64,000 nucleotides of DNA, taken from positions 154,311 to 218,310 of the forward strand of contig NZ_JAJADQ010000011.1 in assembly GCF_020447315.1 (NCBI RefSeq), in the 5' to 3' direction. This document shows, one piece after another, positions 24,873 through 32,375 of this stretch. The DNA comes from Hymenobacter nitidus (lineage in GTDB: Bacteria > Bacteroidota > Bacteroidia > Cytophagales > Hymenobacteraceae). The notes under the pieces were generated by a model that saw nothing but the letters and a program-made list of their open reading frames with translations, was not told the origin of the DNA and searched no databases. Position numbers and translations under genes: made by a program. Position 1 is the first letter of the stretch. Each line of letters starts with the position of its first letter.

Positions 24873-25492
24873 TGGAACTCGACGACCTTCGCCGCCACTG
24901 GCAACAGCCGGAACCCCAGCCAACCGCGCTGCCCGAGCCTGCCCTCCAGGAGCTGCTCAGCCGCCAGTCGGGCAGCCTGGTGGCCAGCATGCGCCGCAAT
25001 GCCCGGGCTGAGCTGACGTTTACAGTGCTGGTGATGCTGGGCCTGGGGTACTTTCTGCTGCAGCCCCAGAAGGGTTTTTACCAGATGTACGCGGTATTTA
25101 TGCTGCTGCTGAGCGTGGCTACGCTGTACTATTTCTACCGCAAGCTGCGGCTGCTTCGGCAAATGGACTGTGTGGAGGATAACGTGCAGGGGCATTTGCA
25201 GCACCTGACGGCCAGCCTACGGCAGCTGCTGGCCTTTTACTACCGCCTCACGCTGTTGTCGGGCCCCTTGGCGCTGCTGCTGCTGCTAGGCTATGACGTA
25301 GGCCGGGAGCTGGCCCGGCCGGAAGCTTTCCGCTGGAACCTTATGGGCCTCAAAGCTGCCGCGTTTCTGGTGTTTGGCGCCGTGCTGCAGGTAGTAGCGG
25401 TGTATGGCACCCGCTGGTACATGCAGCGCCTCTACGGGCAGCACCTCGACCGGCTGGAAGCAGCTAGCCGCGACTTGGAGGAGGAAAAATGA
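24872..25492 (+). CDS. Membrane protein coupled to the ECF sigma factor, possible anti-sigma factor
   Basis: A 206-residue protein whose ATG overlaps the sigma factor stop (TAATG). The N-terminal 50 residues are soluble and begin MELDDLRRHWQQP. Helical membrane segments lie near residues 50-67, 72-88, 125-145 and 158-175. The position and topology fit a Bacteroidota-type anti-sigma factor: a short cytoplasmic sigma-binding region and a membrane anchor. There is no zinc-binding HxxxCxxC motif, so it is not a classical ZAS protein. The role is inferred from the coupling. Confidence 0.7.
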   Translation: MELDDLRRHWQQPEPQPTALPEPALQELLSRQSGSLVASMRRNARAELTFTVLVMLGLGYFLLQPQKGFYQMYAVFMLLLSVATLYYFYRKLRLLRQMDCVEDNVQGHLQHLTASLRQLLAFYYRLTLLSGPLALLLLLGYDVGRELARPEAFRWNLMGLKAAAFLVFGAVLQVVAVYGTRWYMQRLYGQHLDRLEAASRDLEEEK

Positions 25493-25573
25493 CACCTCGG
25501 TAAGTTTCTGGCGGCGCTTATATAGCAAAGTCCCTACATTTAGCTACAACCACTTTCATTCCTTCTTTCAACC

Positions 25574-26518
25574 GTGAACCACATCCTGCAAGCTATTGAC
25601 GTGCACAAGGCCTACGCCGCGCACGTCGCCCTGAACGGGGTCAGCCTCGATATTCCGGAGCGCAGCATCTTCGGGCTGCTGGGGCCCAACGGGGCGGGCA
25701 AAACCTCCCTCATCCGCATCATCACCCAGATTACCGGAGCTGATTCCGGCGAAATCCGCTTCCGGGGCGAGCGGCTCAACCCCAGCCACATTGCCCAGAT
25801 TGGCTACTTGCCCGAGGAGCGGGGCCTCTACAAGAAGATGCGGGTAGGCGAGCAGCTCCTGTACCTGGCCCGCCTCAAGGGCCTGAGCAAGGCCGACGCC
25901 ACCCAGCGCATCAAGCAGTGGATAGACCGGCTGGGTTTGCGGGACTGGGTCGAGAAGAACGTGGAAGACCTGAGCAAGGGCATGCAGCAGAAGGTGCAGT
26001 TTATTGCCACCGTGCTGCACGAGCCCAGCCTGATTATCCTCGACGAGCCTTTCTCCGGCTTCGACCCCATCAACGCCAACCTGATTAAGGACGAAATCCT
26101 GGCCTTGCGCGACCAGGGCGCCACCATCATCTTTTCCACCCACCGCATGGAATCGGTGGAGGAACTCTGCGACAATATTGCTCTGATCAACCGCTCCCGT
26201 AAGGTGCTCGACGGGCCGGTAAGCCAGATCAAGGACACCTTCAAAACCAACACCTACGAGGTGGAAGGCAAGGGCCGCCTGATGGTCATCCATCCCGACT
26301 TTGAGGTGCTGGAGCACAAGGAGCGCGAAAACGGCCACTTCTACGACCGGATTAAGCTGCACCACAACACTACCCCCAACGACTTGCTACGCTACCTGAT
26401 TGGCAACGTGGAGGTGCATGCCTTTCGGGAGCAGATTCCCAGTATCAATGAAATCTTTATTCGGCGCGTGCAGGAAACCATGCCCGAAACCCTCGAAACC
26501 GCTAACGCTCTGCTCTAA
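25574..26518 (+). CDS. ABC transporter ATP-binding protein, NatA-like
   Basis: A 314-residue ATPase subunit starting at GTG 25574. Walker A is LLGPNGAGKTSL near residue 37, the Q-loop follows, the signature is LSKGMQQKVQF near residue 135, Walker B is LIILDEPFSGFDP near 155, and the switch histidine is in FSTHRMESVEE. The C-terminal 80 residues form the extra domain common in NatA/CcmA-type exporters. It lies 5 nt before the permease gene, so the two form one exporter. Substrate is unknown; NatAB itself exports Na+, but many relatives move other solutes. Confidence 0.9.
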   Translation: MNHILQAIDVHKAYAAHVALNGVSLDIPERSIFGLLGPNGAGKTSLIRIITQITGADSGEIRFRGERLNPSHIAQIGYLPEERGLYKKMRVGEQLLYLARLKGLSKADATQRIKQWIDRLGLRDWVEKNVEDLSKGMQQKVQFIATVLHEPSLIILDEPFSGFDPINANLIKDEILALRDQGATIIFSTHRMESVEELCDNIALINRSRKVLDGPVSQIKDTFKTNTYEVEGKGRLMVIHPDFEVLEHKERENGHFYDRIKLHHNTTPNDLLRYLIGNVEVHAFREQIPSINEIFIRRVQETMPETLETANALL

Positions 26519-26523
26519 GTACT

Positions 26524-27903
26524 ATGGACAAAATCTGGCTTATCGCGCAGCGCGAATACCTGACGCGCGTTCGGAAGAAAAGCTTCCTGATCATGACCCT
26601 GATAGCGCCCCTGATTATGGCGGGCTTTATCATCGTCCCGCTGATGCTGTCACAAGTATCGGAAAGCAAGAAAGTGGTGGCCGTGGCCGACGCCGGCAAC
26701 ATCTTCGCCGGCGAGCTGCCCAACGACCCCGACAACGAGATTCGCTACGTGGCCGCCGCCAGCACTAACCTGGAAACGGCCAAGGCGGCGTTCCGCAAAA
26801 GCAAAAACGCAGCCCTGCTCTACATTCCGCGCTACGACGTGAACAACCCGGTGGGCTTCCAGATTTTTGCCCGCGAAAATCTGAGCTTGCCCATGCAGGT
26901 GAACATGGAGCGGATGCTCAACCGCAAGATTGAGGCGGCCCGCATGCGGCAGGCGGGGCTGGACAAGGAAGTGCTGGATAAGATAAAGGCCGATGTGGAC
27001 CTGCAAACGGTGAACCTGAGCGACTCGGGCGAAACGGCCAGCAGCACCGGAATTACTACCATGATTGCCTATGTGGCAGCCTTCCTGATCTACTTTTTCA
27101 TCTTTCTGTACGGGGTGCAGATCATGCGCGGCGTGATTGAGGAGAAAACCAACCGCATCGTGGAAGTCATGATTTCGTCGGTGAAGCCCTTTCAGCTGAT
27201 GATGGGCAAAGTAATGGGCATTGCCGCCGTGGGCCTCACCCAGCTGCTGCTCTGGATTGTGCTCAGCACGGCCGTTACCACGGGGCTAGCCAGCGTATTT
27301 GGGGCCGAAAAAGTGGTAGCTGCCCGCACTGGTCAGCTCAACCAGGCCACCGTGGACACCGACAACTCGGCCGCCGCTTCCGCCGCGGTAGCCCCGGCCG
27401 ACGCCCCGGCCCCAAAGAAGCTCAGCGGCGCGGCCAAGTTTCAGCAGGAGTTTTCCAAGGGCCTGGACGGCCTGAACATTCCCCTGATTCTGGCCAGCTT
27501 CCTGTTTTACTTTCTGGGCGGCTACCTGTTCTACGGGGCGCTGTTCGGAGCCATCGGCTCGGCTGTGGATAATGAAACCGACTCTCAGCAGTTTATGATG
27601 CCCATCACCATGCCGCTCATCCTGACCATCGTCATTGCCCAGAGCGTGATTATCCGGGACCCGAACGGCAGCGTGGCCTTCTGGATGTCGATGATTCCCT
27701 TCACCTCGCCCATTGCCATGATGATGCGCATCCCGTTCGGGGCCGTGCCGGTGTGGCAGCTGCTGCTCAGCATGGGCCTGCTCATTGCTGGCTTCGTGTT
27801 CACCATCTGGCTGGCGGGCCGTATCTACCGGGTCGGTATTTTGATGTACGGCAAGAAGGTAAACTACCGCGAGTTGTCGCGCTGGATGTTCTACAAAGGC
27901 TGA
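26524..27903 (+). CDS. ABC-2 type permease, NatB-like
   Basis: A 459-residue membrane subunit. A membrane helix near residues 20-42 (SFLIMTLIAPLIMAGFIIVP) is followed by an extracytoplasmic domain to about residue 175, then further helices: YVAAFLIYFFIFLYGVQIM, VGLTQLLLWIVLSTAVT, SFLFYFLGGYLFYGALFGAI, and others to the end. EEKTNRIVEVMISSVKPFQLMMGKV is the conserved cytoplasmic coupling segment of NatB-type permeases. An Ala/Pro-rich insert (AAVAPADAPAPKK) at about residues 290-300 lies in a loop. It pairs with the ATPase encoded just upstream. Confidence 0.9.
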   Translation: MDKIWLIAQREYLTRVRKKSFLIMTLIAPLIMAGFIIVPLMLSQVSESKKVVAVADAGNIFAGELPNDPDNEIRYVAAASTNLETAKAAFRKSKNAALLYIPRYDVNNPVGFQIFARENLSLPMQVNMERMLNRKIEAARMRQAGLDKEVLDKIKADVDLQTVNLSDSGETASSTGITTMIAYVAAFLIYFFIFLYGVQIMRGVIEEKTNRIVEVMISSVKPFQLMMGKVMGIAAVGLTQLLLWIVLSTAVTTGLASVFGAEKVVAARTGQLNQATVDTDNSAAASAAVAPADAPAPKKLSGAAKFQQEFSKGLDGLNIPLILASFLFYFLGGYLFYGALFGAIGSAVDNETDSQQFMMPITMPLILTIVIAQSVIIRDPNGSVAFWMSMIPFTSPIAMMMRIPFGAVPVWQLLLSMGLLIAGFVFTIWLAGRIYRVGILMYGKKVNYRELSRWMFYKG

Positions 27904-27940
27904 AGCCTCTGACCTGGCACACTCATGACGAAGCAAAGCA

Positions 27941-28047
27941 ATCCGTCCGCTGCCAGCGACAAATGACCTTTACCCAGAAAGCCCTTTCCTACTTGCTTAG
28001 GAAAGGGCTTTTAGCTTATAAGGCTTTCTTTATTTCAGCGGACGGAT
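27941..28047. repeat. Nested intergenic inverted repeat, family B
   Basis: Perfect 12-bp outer arms, ATCCGTCCGCTG (27941-27952) and CAGCGGACGGAT (28036-28047), enclose the terminator hairpin at 27978-28013. The surrounding sequence (GACGAAGCAAAGCAATCCGTCC) has the look of a mobile palindromic element. It is distinct in sequence from the family A hairpins. Confidence 0.65.
27978..28013. terminator. Terminator-like hairpin after the ABC permease
   Basis: AAAGCCCTTTCC pairs perfectly with GGAAAGGGCTTT (12 bp) around ten bases, followed by a short T-rich run. It is nested inside the larger inverted repeat. Confidence 0.75.
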
Positions 28048-28104
28048 GGCCCCGTCTCGACTCTATGCGCAGTAGGCTCGCCAGGGCAACACGAGCCGGC
28101 GTTT

Positions 28105-28112
28105 TACTTTTG
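28105..28112 (+). promoter_or_regulatory. Bacteroidota -7 promoter element TACTTTTG (ChaN-like gene)
   Basis: TACTTTTG matches TAnnTTTG; the ATG of the ChaN-like gene follows 41 nt later. Confidence 0.5.
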
Positions 28113-28152
28113 GCTTCTGAACACCTTCCTGCCCGCACGTTGTTTGCCTGCT

Positions 28153-29028
28153 ATGACCAGACTAAAATTTCTGCCGTTCCTGCTGCTGCTCCTGAGTTTC
28201 CGCCCGGCCGACGACAAGCCCGCCTACCGTCTTTTCACCGCTGCCGGCAAGCCTACCGGCTACGACAAGATGCTGCGGGAGCTGGCCGCGGCCGACGTGG
28301 TGTTCTTCGGCGAGCAGCACAACGACCCCATCGGGCACTGGCTGGAGCTGCAGGTAGCCAAAGACCTGCTGCGGCTGCGCCAGGGCCAGCTGGTGGTGGG
28401 CCTGGAAATGTTTGAGCGCGACGTGCAGCCGCTGGTCGACCAGTACGCTACCGGGGAGCTGGACGACAAAGCCTTCGAGGAGCAGAGCCGACCCTGGCCC
28501 AACTACACCACCGACTACAAGCCGCTGCTGCTGCTGGCCCGGCAGCAGAAATTTCGGGTGGTGGGCACCAACGCGCCGCGCCGCTACGCCTCCCAGGTGG
28601 CCAAGGGTAGCCTGAGCGCGCTGGAAACGTTGCCGCCCGCCGAAAAAGCCTGGCTGGTGCCCTTGCCAATGACGGTAGACTACGAGCTGCCCGGCTATAA
28701 GAACATGGCCAAAATGTTCGGCGGCGACGCGGCCCACGCGGCCGGTGTGCAAAACATTATTCAGGCCCAGGCCCTGAAGGACGCCACCATGGCGCACTTC
28801 CTCAACCAGGCCCGCCCCGACGGGCACTTGCTGCTGCACCTCAACGGCAGCTACCACTCCGACAACCACGACGGAATTCTGGCCTACCTGCGCCAGCTAA
28901 ACCCCAAGCTTAAGGTGCGTACCATCAGCACGGTGCTGCAGGAGCAGCTGGTTAAGCTGGAAAAAGAGCACGAGCAAAAGGCCAATTTTGTGCTGGTCGT
29001 GCCCCAGGACATGACCAAAACCTACTAA
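28153..29028 (+). CDS. ChaN-family protein (haem-binding uptake superfamily)
   Basis: A 291-residue protein starting at ATG 28153, with a hydrophobic signal segment (LKFLPFLLLLLSF). FFGEQHNDPIGHWLELQV near residue 55 is the ChaN signature with GEQHxxxxxH. GLEMFERDVQPLVDQY, EEQSRPWPNYTTDYKPLLLLA and VVGTNAPRRYASQVAKGSL follow in family order, and LNGSYHSDNHDG near residue 238 is the last conserved histidine block. ChaN from Campylobacter is an outer-membrane lipoprotein that binds cofacial haem. No lipobox cysteine is visible here, so it is probably a periplasmic form. Its haem-binding ability is inferred. The next gene converges with only one base between stops. Confidence 0.85.
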   Translation: MTRLKFLPFLLLLLSFRPADDKPAYRLFTAAGKPTGYDKMLRELAAADVVFFGEQHNDPIGHWLELQVAKDLLRLRQGQLVVGLEMFERDVQPLVDQYATGELDDKAFEEQSRPWPNYTTDYKPLLLLARQQKFRVVGTNAPRRYASQVAKGSLSALETLPPAEKAWLVPLPMTVDYELPGYKNMAKMFGGDAAHAAGVQNIIQAQALKDATMAHFLNQARPDGHLLLHLNGSYHSDNHDGILAYLRQLNPKLKVRTISTVLQEQLVKLEKEHEQKANFVLVVPQDMTKTY

Positions 29029-29029
29029 C

Positions 29030-29929
29030 CTACGCCAGCTTGCGGCCGCCCAGGCAGGCCGCGTCGTGCAGCTCGGTCAGCAGCCGGGCCTCGGGCGTCA
29101 TGTGGCCGCTGCCGTACTCACCCACAAGCTCGCAGACCGAGAAAGCCGCGCTACGGGCCGCGTACTGGGTTTGCCACTGCTGCTGTTGCTCGGCTTGCTC
29201 GGGTGTATCATACGGGAAAGGCTGGGTAGGGCGGTGCCAGCCGATGCGCCAGGGCTTGGGCGTCAGGCGGGCCCGGTAGCAGTCCTGGCTTTGGCACAGG
29301 CGCACGTAGACGGCATCGGTGAGCATGGCGGCAAAAATCTCCTGGGCCTCAGTACTGGTAGGAGCCAGCAGCTGATGCGTGACCAGCAGCCGAAAGCCCA
29401 GCCGGGTGCGGTAGAGGCGGAAATTCCACTCCGGATGCAGCTGCAGCCACGCCGCCAGCCGGAGCTGCAGCTGCTCCTGGAGTGCCAGCGGCGGCACGGG
29501 CGGTGGTGGGGGAGCAGCCGGAGAGAACAGCTCCCGGAAAAAGCGGATCAGGCTGAACGGCTCAGTCGGGCGCTGGCGGATCAATGACTGACGCAGGTCG
29601 AGGTCATCGACATCCAGAAACATCACGCGGTGGGCATTGAGCACCACGCTGCCGTAGCGGTTGCGCGTGAGGGCGGCTATCAGGGTGCCGTGGGTGTCAT
29701 AGATGCGCTGCTCCAGCTGTTCGCGCAGCGGAGCCTTGCCCGTCGGGTATTCGCCCAATTTCTCATCGGCCAGCAGCCGGGCCTGCCGATGCTGCAATAC
29801 CTGCCGGCCGGCGGCTTGTGCGGCGGCCAGGCTTTCGTCGCTGCCCGTGTAGGCAATCAGCTGGATGGGGGCGCCGTCGGCGTTTTGGGCAGCCAGGGTG
29901 GTGCGGGCCCAGTGGGAGTATATTTGCAT
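29030..29929 (-). CDS. Conserved hypothetical protein
   Basis: A 299-residue soluble protein of unknown function. Visible features are VMFLDVDDLDL near residue 105 (two aspartates after a hydrophobic strand), a proline-rich linker APPPPPVPPLA near 142, and a C-terminal half with FRLYRTRLGFRLLVTHQLL, then VRLCQSQDCYRARLTPKPWRIGWHRP. The last block, with paired cysteines and RARLTPKPWR, looks like the conserved core of a widespread uncharacterised family. The DxD after a strand and the later His and Asp residues recall archaeo-eukaryotic primase-like folds, but this is a weak guess. It shares no clear context with neighbours. Confidence 0.75.
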   Translation of the reverse strand: MQIYSHWARTTLAAQNADGAPIQLIAYTGSDESLAAAQAAGRQVLQHRQARLLADEKLGEYPTGKAPLREQLEQRIYDTHGTLIAALTRNRYGSVVLNAHRVMFLDVDDLDLRQSLIRQRPTEPFSLIRFFRELFSPAAPPPPPVPPLALQEQLQLRLAAWLQLHPEWNFRLYRTRLGFRLLVTHQLLAPTSTEAQEIFAAMLTDAVYVRLCQSQDCYRARLTPKPWRIGWHRPTQPFPYDTPEQAEQQQQWQTQYAARSAAFSVCELVGEYGSGHMTPEARLLTELHDAACLGGRKLA

Positions 29930-30024
29930 GGCAGGAAGTGGAAAGGCGGGAAAGATAGGGGCAATCTGGCTGGCTTTCGGCCCGCCAAATACGTATCCTG
30001 ACTTCCTGACTTAGCTTTACGCCC

Positions 30025-30660
30025 ATGATTTCGACCCGCAACCACGCCGCCCTGCCCGCTGCTCCCGCCCTGCAACGCCTGTGCAAATCTTTGGCGGTGC
30101 TCGACGCCGTCAACTCCCAGGAGTTTGAGTACCGCTATTACTCCTACAACCCCGAGTGGGCCCCCGACGAGGAAGTATTCGAAATGAACGATGGGGAAGG
30201 GGACCAGATGCTGATTCTGTTCCGCCCCGAAGGCTGCGTTATCAACGGCTTCGTGCAGGAATACGACCAGCCCGACAAGGCCCAGGTGACGCGCGGCCTG
30301 CCCGCCGTGTTCGACGAGTTCATCTTCGGTGAGCCGGTCAATTCCATCGGCACCACGTTTTGCCTGTGGTACACGCCCGCCCACGGCTGGCAAACCGGTG
30401 TGGTAGAGAATGAGGACGATGGCTCGGAGGAATTGCTGTTCATTCTGGACGGCCAGCCCGAAACCTATGCTGAGTGGGCCACCGAATATTTCACCGAAGA
30501 CACCGACCGCAAAGCCGTGACCCCCGAGGCCGTGGCGCCCATCTACCGGGGTGAGGCCCTGACCAAAAGCATGGTGCTGGCCCTCGTCGACGACCTGCCC
30601 GACTGGGTGCAGCTGGCCACCGACCTGCAGGAAATCAGGTATCCGTACAGCTTTGCCTAA
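30025..30660 (+). CDS. Hypothetical acidic protein
   Basis: A 211-residue soluble, strongly acidic protein that I do not recognise. It has an N-terminal helical stretch (APALQRLCKSLAVLDAVNS), then a beta-rich centre with EYRYYSYNPEWAPDEEVFEMNDGEGDQMLILF and many aromatic residues, and a helical end. No signal peptide, membrane helix or catalytic motif is evident. It ends 24 nt from glpK, which converges on it. Codon use resembles the neighbours, so it is likely native. SMI1/KNR4-type or immunity-like folds are possible but unsupported. Confidence 0.75.
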   Translation: MISTRNHAALPAAPALQRLCKSLAVLDAVNSQEFEYRYYSYNPEWAPDEEVFEMNDGEGDQMLILFRPEGCVINGFVQEYDQPDKAQVTRGLPAVFDEFIFGEPVNSIGTTFCLWYTPAHGWQTGVVENEDDGSEELLFILDGQPETYAEWATEYFTEDTDRKAVTPEAVAPIYRGEALTKSMVLALVDDLPDWVQLATDLQEIRYPYSFA

Positions 30661-30684
30661 GATCGGCTGGGGCGCGAGGCCGGT

Positions 30685-32199
30685 TTATTTTTCTGGCCGT
30701 GGCGCCGGCGGCTGGGCCCACACCTGCACCGCCTGCACGGCCCGGTGCCAGTGGCCGATGCCTTCCGCAATAGCCGCCTGATTGGCCTTGGGAGTGAAGG
30801 CCGTGTCGGATTGCCCCAGGGCCTGCAGCTCGGCCACGCTGCCCCAATAGCCTACGGCCAGGCCCGCCAGATAAGCAGCGCCCAGGGCGGTAGTTTCCGT
30901 GATGCGCGGCCGGACAACCTTGGTATTCAGTACGTCGGCCTGAAACTGCATGAGCAGGTTGTTGGCCGAAGCGCCGCCATCCACGCGCAGCTCGGCAATG
31001 GGCAGGCCCGAGTCGGCTTCCATGGCCCGGAGCACGTCCATCACCTGAAAGGCAATGGCCTCCACGGCGGCCCGGGCAATGTGGGCGGCCGTGGTAGCCC
31101 GGCTCATGCCGAAGAGAGTGCCGCGGGCGTAAGGGTTCCAATGGGGCGCGCCCAGCCCGGCAAAGGCCGGCACGAAGTACACGCCCTCGGTGCTGCCGAC
31201 CTGCCGGGCCAGCTGCTCCACGTCGGCCGCCGTTTTGATAATGCCCAGGTTGTCGCGCAGCCATTGCACCACCGCGCCGGCCATAAAAATGCTGCCCTCC
31301 AGCGCGTACTGCACCTGCCCGTCGAGCTGCCAGGCCACGGTCGTCAGCAGGTTATTGCGCGACTCCTTGGGTTCCGTGCCAGTCTGCATCAGCATAAAGC
31401 AGCCCGTGCCGTAGGTGTTCTTGACCATACCTGGCGTGGTGCACAGCTGCCCGAACAACGCCGCCTGCTGGTCGCCGGCAATGCCGGTAATGGGAATCTT
31501 GGAGGCAAACACGGTGGTTTTAGTTTCCCCATACACCTCGCTCGACTGCCGCACCTGGGGCAGCATGCTGCTCGGAATGTCGAACAGGGCCAGCAGCTCC
31601 TCGTCCCAGCGCAGGGTGTGAATGTTCAGCAGCATGGTGCGCGAGGCATTCGTCACGTCCGTGACGTGCAGCTCGCCCTGGGTGAAGTTCCAGATCAGCC
31701 AACTGTCGATAGTGCCGAAAGCCAGCAGCCCAGCTTCGGCTTTTTTGCGGGCCCCGCGCACGTTGTCCAGAATCCACTTCACCTTGCTGGCCGAGAAGTA
31801 GGCGTCGAGCACAAGGCCGGTCTTGGCCCGAATCATCGGCTCCCGGCCCTCGGCGCGCAGCTGGTCGCAATACGGAGCCGTGCGGCGGTCCTGCCACACG
31901 ATGGCGTTGTAGATTGGCTTGCCCGTCTTGCGGTTCCAGACTACCACCGTTTCGCGCTGGTTGGTGATGCCCAGGGCGGCAATGCTCTTGCCGTTTTGCC
32001 CGGCCTTCACCGTAGCCTCGGCCGCCACCCCAGCCTGCGTCGACCAGATTTCCAGCGGGTCGTGCTCTACCCAGCCCGGCTTGGGAAACAGCTGGGCAAA
32101 CTCCTTCTGCGCCTGCGCCACGATGCGCCCCTTACGGTCAAACAGGATAGCACGGGAGCTGGTCGTGCCCTGGTCCAGCGCAAGAATGTATTTGGCCAT
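30685..32199 (-). CDS. glpK: Glycerol kinase
   Basis: A 504-residue FGGY-family kinase that phosphorylates glycerol to sn-glycerol-3-phosphate in the cytoplasm. ILALDQGTTSSRAILFD opens the ATP-binding fold, ALGITNQRETVVVW and AIVWQDRRTAPYC line the glycerol site, and IAGDQQAALFGQLC contains the catalytic aspartate near residue 245. The C-terminal signature ELRVDGGASANNLLMQFQADVL binds adenine. It lies downstream of glpD on the same strand, with a family A hairpin repeat in the 160-nt gap. The two together channel glycerol to dihydroxyacetone phosphate; no glpF is in the window. Confidence 0.96.
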   Translation of the reverse strand: MAKYILALDQGTTSSRAILFDRKGRIVAQAQKEFAQLFPKPGWVEHDPLEIWSTQAGVAAEATVKAGQNGKSIAALGITNQRETVVVWNRKTGKPIYNAIVWQDRRTAPYCDQLRAEGREPMIRAKTGLVLDAYFSASKVKWILDNVRGARKKAEAGLLAFGTIDSWLIWNFTQGELHVTDVTNASRTMLLNIHTLRWDEELLALFDIPSSMLPQVRQSSEVYGETKTTVFASKIPITGIAGDQQAALFGQLCTTPGMVKNTYGTGCFMLMQTGTEPKESRNNLLTTVAWQLDGQVQYALEGSIFMAGAVVQWLRDNLGIIKTAADVEQLARQVGSTEGVYFVPAFAGLGAPHWNPYARGTLFGMSRATTAAHIARAAVEAIAFQVMDVLRAMEADSGLPIAELRVDGGASANNLLMQFQADVLNTKVVRPRITETTALGAAYLAGLAVGYWGSVAELQALGQSDTAFTPKANQAAIAEGIGHWHRAVQAVQVWAQPPAPRPEK

Positions 32200-32253
32200 G
32201 CGGTGAGGTGGTGAAATGGTGAGGTTGATGTTCCGCTGCTCCTTGTTTTGTTT

Positions 32254-32375
32254 GTTATCCTTGATCTGACGTCCACTTTGCGAAGTACCTTATCACGCCA
32301 GAACGAGTAGTCGTTATGTAAGTCGTTCCTATCCCATAAGGTCCTTCACAGGGCGGACGTCAGATCAAGGATGAC
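32254..32375. repeat. 122-nt intergenic hairpin repeat, family A copy 2
   Basis: The outer arms GTTATCCTTGATCTGACGTCC-type (32254-32274) and their partner (32355-32375) pair over 21 bases with one mismatch. The centre contains ACCTTATCACG then AGAACGA, as in the copy at 20631-20728, and CCATAAGGTCC on the return. It lies between glpD and glpK, and its right arm overlaps the end of the glpD coding sequence. Confidence 0.8.

Noticed and set aside
30745..32214. 489-codon open frame antisense to glpK
   Set aside because: It is a frame shadow caused by high GC at third positions of glpK; composition is rich in His, Gln, Gly and Arg and no domain is seen.
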